From positions 273,808 to 337,807 of the forward strand of contig NZ_JABMKY010000003.1 of NCBI RefSeq assembly GCF_013204845.1: a stretch of 64,000 bases of DNA, given 5' to 3'. Under the pieces are notes generated by a model, which saw only the letters and a program-made list of their open reading frames with translations, searched no databases and was not told where the DNA came from. Numbering within the stretch: position 1 is the first letter of the stretch; each line of letters begins with the position of its first letter. Positions 61,790-64,000 of the stretch are shown here, in pieces. The stretch is from Paenibacillus qinlingensis (lineage in GTDB: Bacteria; Bacillota; Bacilli; Paenibacillales; NBRC-103111). Position numbers and translations under genes: made by a program.

Positions 61790-62320
61790 ATGGCAGATGC
61801 ACAAGAAATTCACATTCGGGAAGCCAATGAAGGTGACCGCGAAGCGATCCGAAAAGTTCTAGAAGATGCCTATGGTCAATATCAAGAAGTACTGCCACCA
61901 GAAGGTTGGGATCAATATAAAGAAAATATTATCGCATCTGTGGATAGTAGCAAGCCAATCGCGCGGATTATTGCACTAATTGACGATGAAGTTGTTGGTA
62001 GCTCTCAGTTGTTTCAATCCTCCGAAGCGGCTTATGGAGCGCCAGAGCTTGAGATTGAGTCGCCTATCCTTCGTTTGCTAGCGGTTTCGCCAAGTGCCAG
62101 GGGCAAGGGAATCGCTACCGCATTGATAAAAGAAAATGTACGACGCGCTGCCGAGTTAGGTGCAGCTACACTTCATTTGCACACCTCGGATATGATGGAG
62201 TCCGCTGTGAAGCTTTATGAACGTTTGGGTTTCGAACGCGCCTATGACAAGGATATCCAAAAAGGTGAAATACTCGTGAAAAGCTATCGGTTGCAGATTC
62301 AGACTGCAGCGATATTGTGA
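61790..62320 (+). CDS. GNAT N-acetyltransferase (SnaB/YtmI-role)
   Basis: 176 aa. GNAT motif [15 protein letters not shown] near residue 103 binds acetyl-CoA, and the motif B part [13 protein letters not shown] follows. In the pathway it would acetylate the alkylcysteine amino group before the flavin enzyme cuts the C-S bond. In B. subtilis the acetyltransferase is the first gene of the operon, here it is near the end. It lies 12 nt after the DinB-like gene, with GGAGGGGTT before the ATG. Confidence 0.87.
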   Translation: MADAQEIHIREANEGDREAIRKVLEDAYGQYQEVLPPEGWDQYKENIIASVDSSKPIARIIALIDDEVVGSSQLFQSSEAAYGAPELEIESPILRLLAVSPSARGKGIATALIKENVRRAAELGAATLHLHTSDMMESAVKLYERLGFERAYDKDIQKGEILVKSYRLQIQTAAIL

Positions 62321-62336
62321 AAGGACGGAGATAACC

Positions 62337-63659
62337 ATGGCTAAACAAAAACAAATCAAATTAGGTGCTATCATTCATGGCGTAGGTGGCCATGTGTCAG
62401 GTTGGAGACATCCTGAGGCGATTACGGATGCCAGTGTGAATTTTGGTTTTTATAAAGGGCAAGCTCAGAAAGCCGAATCCGGTAAATTCGATCTTGTGTT
62501 TATCGCGGATGGCTTATACATTACAGAAAAATCAATCCCCCATTTCCTGAATCGGTTCGAGCCGATTACCATTCTATCTGCATTAGCATCGGTCACCTCG
62601 CACATTGGACTGGTGGGAACATTGTCGACGTCATACAGTGAACCATTCACAGTTGCCCGTCAATTTGCTTCCATTGATTTGATCAGTGACGGACGTTCTG
62701 GTTGGAATGTTGTAACCTCTCCACTAGAAGGTTCAGCGAAAAACTATAGCAAAGCAGAGCACCCATCTCACCCCGAGCGTTATCGGATCGCCAATGAATA
62801 TTTGGAAGTGACACGCGGACTATGGGATTCGTGGGAAGATGATGCTTTTGTACGTGATAAAGAGAGTGGTGTGTTTTTTGACCCAAGCAAGCTCCATACA
62901 TTGAACCACAAAGGTGAATATTTCTCTGTCCAAGGGCCGTTGAATATCGCTCGTTCAAGACAAGGACAGCCGGTTATATTCCAAGCAGGCGCTTCAGAGG
63001 ATGGCCGTGCGTTTGCAGCGAAAGTAGCGGATGCGATTTTTGCAGGACATGAGTCGATTGATGACGCGAAATCTTACTATGCGGATATTAAAAAGCGAGC
63101 TGCCTCCGAAGGTCGTAATCCGGATGAAGTAGTGATTCTACCGGGCATAGCCCCGATAATCGGACTTACAGAAGAAGAAGCTGAGCGCAAATATCAAGAA
63201 GTCGCGAATCTCGTCACCATTGACAAAGCGCTGGATTACCTAGGCCGATTCTTCGAACATCACGATTTTTCACAATATCCGTTAGATGAAGCTTTCCCTG
63301 AACTTGGTGATTTCGGGAGCAATAGCTTCCGCAGCGGAACCGACAAAATTAAGCAAACAGCCAAAGAGAAGAACCTAACACTGCGCCAGGTCGCTTTGAA
63401 CGTGGCTACGCCTCGTAACGAATTCACAGGCACACCTGAATATGTCGCTGATCGCGTGCAAGCGTGGTTCGAAGAAAATGCCGCAGATGGTTTTATCATC
63501 GCCGCTGCCTTACCTAAAGGTTTGGACGACTTCGTCGATCACGTTGTGCCGATCCTGCAGGAGCGCGGATTGTATCGGACAGAGTATGAAGCAGATACGC
63601 TTCGAGGAAACCTCGGTATACCAGTTCCGGCGAATCGCTACACCAAGGTGAATGTATAG
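62337..63659 (+). CDS. NtaA/SnaA/DszA-family FMN monooxygenase (YtnJ/CmoJ-like)
   Basis: 440 aa, the normal length of this class. N-terminal [17 protein letters not shown] and the NVVTSP and F(x)[13 protein letters not shown] signatures bind FMN and substrate. The B. subtilis counterpart YtnJ (CmoJ) cleaves the C-S bond of N-acetyl S-alkylcysteine with reduced flavin and oxygen. Last gene of the operon, followed by a strong terminator. No flavin reductase or riboflavin kinase gene (ribR in B. subtilis) is seen before the window ends. Confidence 0.92.
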   Translation: MAKQKQIKLGAIIHGVGGHVSGWRHPEAITDASVNFGFYKGQAQKAESGKFDLVFIADGLYITEKSIPHFLNRFEPITILSALASVTSHIGLVGTLSTSYSEPFTVARQFASIDLISDGRSGWNVVTSPLEGSAKNYSKAEHPSHPERYRIANEYLEVTRGLWDSWEDDAFVRDKESGVFFDPSKLHTLNHKGEYFSVQGPLNIARSRQGQPVIFQAGASEDGRAFAAKVADAIFAGHESIDDAKSYYADIKKRAASEGRNPDEVVILPGIAPIIGLTEEEAERKYQEVANLVTIDKALDYLGRFFEHHDFSQYPLDEAFPELGDFGSNSFRSGTDKIKQTAKEKNLTLRQVALNVATPRNEFTGTPEYVADRVQAWFEENAADGFIIAAALPKGLDDFVDHVVPILQERGLYRTEYEADTLRGNLGIPVPANRYTKVNV

Positions 63660-63688
63660 TTGTAATTTGACCACTAGGTATCTGAAAG

Positions 63689-63727
63689 ACTGTCCACATG
63701 GCTGAAAAGCCAGTGGGCAGTTTTTTT
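63689..63727 (+). terminator. Terminator closing the ytmI-like operon
   Basis: ACTGTCCACATGGCT pairs with AGCCAGTGGGCAGT (one bulge) around GAAA, then a run of eight T. Confidence 0.92.
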
Positions 63728-63827
63728 CTACGAATCAATAACGTAATCAAAACATAGCAGCTAACTTAATTACTCACCCGATTAATTCACTCCACGGCCC
63801 CCACGGCCCGCACTCCAAGTACTCAAA

Positions 63828-64000
63828 GCACTTCACGCACTTCACGCACTTCACGCACTTCACGCACTCCACGCACTTCACGCACTTCACGCACTTCACG
63901 CACTTCACGCACTTCACGCACTTCACGCACTTCACGCACTTCACGCACTTCACGCACTTCACGCACTTCACGCACTTCACGCACTTCACGCACTTCACGC
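63828..64000. repeat. 9-bp tandem repeat (CACTTCACG)n, running off the window
   Basis: About 19 copies of CACTTCACG to the last base, with one variant unit (CTCCACGCA near 63867). A degenerate start with CCACGGCCC repeats lies at 63790-63812. Because the period is a multiple of three, all frames stay open: Val-Lys-Cys repeated on the minus strand. No ribosome site or other coding sign is visible. The gap 63728-63827 holds nothing else. Confidence 0.95.

Noticed and set aside
63774..63998. Minus-strand frame encoding repeated Val-Lys-Cys
   Set aside because: It exists only because the 9-bp repeat never makes a stop. No ribosome site or non-repeat domain is visible inside the window.

Overview
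The window looks like a chromosomal segment of a Paenibacillus-type, spore-forming, saprophytic Bacillota bacterium. The evidence is strong purine-rich Shine-Dalgarno sites, frequent TTG and GTG starts, YesM/YesN two-component regulators beside sugar ABC transporters, a CcpN/PDRP pair, a YheC/D-type spore-coat ATP-grasp protein, and many short CDS-free gaps closed by hairpin terminators. I see no rRNA, tRNA, CRISPR, insertion sequence or prophage.

Layout. 1-2813: the end of a sugar ABC importer (permease, permease, lipoprotein). 3021-5966: a hypothetical protein, a DMT exporter and a split chromate transporter. 6098-8735: a carbon-flux unit (CcpN-like repressor, PDRP-like kinase/phosphorylase, GlpX), with two CcpN-type boxes in front and an apparent AUC start codon on the repressor. 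8820-11681: an unknown protein, a Gfo/Idh/MocA dehydrogenase and an SDR that lacks the usual Tyr/Lys pair. 12182-29672: a large polysaccharide-utilisation locus (GH88, DUF2264, DUF2961/GH172, a 953-aa secreted beta-helix protein, DUF1961, GH42, an LplB/LplC-type importer with its lipoprotein, a YesM-like kinase, a YesN-like regulator and a clan GH-A glycosidase).

29925-32818: a PucR-family (AdeR-like) regulator with alanine dehydrogenase. 33378-36943: a second small carbohydrate unit (an unrecognised 548-aa protein, a CE7 acetyl esterase, an AraC regulator). 36945-44842: DUF2536, a heterodimeric ABC exporter, a DUF2157/GDYXXLXY membrane protein, a DMT transporter and an unknown duplicated-fold protein. 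45037-45270: five copies of a 52-bp stem-loop repeat. 45292-50721: threonine-synthase-like enzyme, spore-coat ATP-grasp protein, PanD, TauE/SafE permease, MFS exporter and a GNAT. 50807-54695: AraC regulator, divergent Gfo/Idh/MocA and DUF4091. 54864-63659: a LysR-controlled operon resembling the B. subtilis ytmI (S-alkylcysteine/cystine) operon, with an inserted DinB-like gene. 63828-64000: a 9-bp tandem repeat running off the window.

The most interesting signal is regulatory. Four promoters inside the polysaccharide locus (ahead of DUF2961, DUF1961-GH42, the ABC importer/YesMN operon and the GH-A enzyme) share a two-part box with invariant spacing: a CTATG..TCG-like half, then CCTCATTGT 20 bp later, then a TACAAT-like -10 exactly 28 bp after the second half begins. 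I infer that this is the binding site of the YesN-like regulator encoded in the same locus. The first gene of the locus (GH88) and the 548-aa gene instead carry LacI-type AAACGTTT palindromes. No lacI gene lies in the window.
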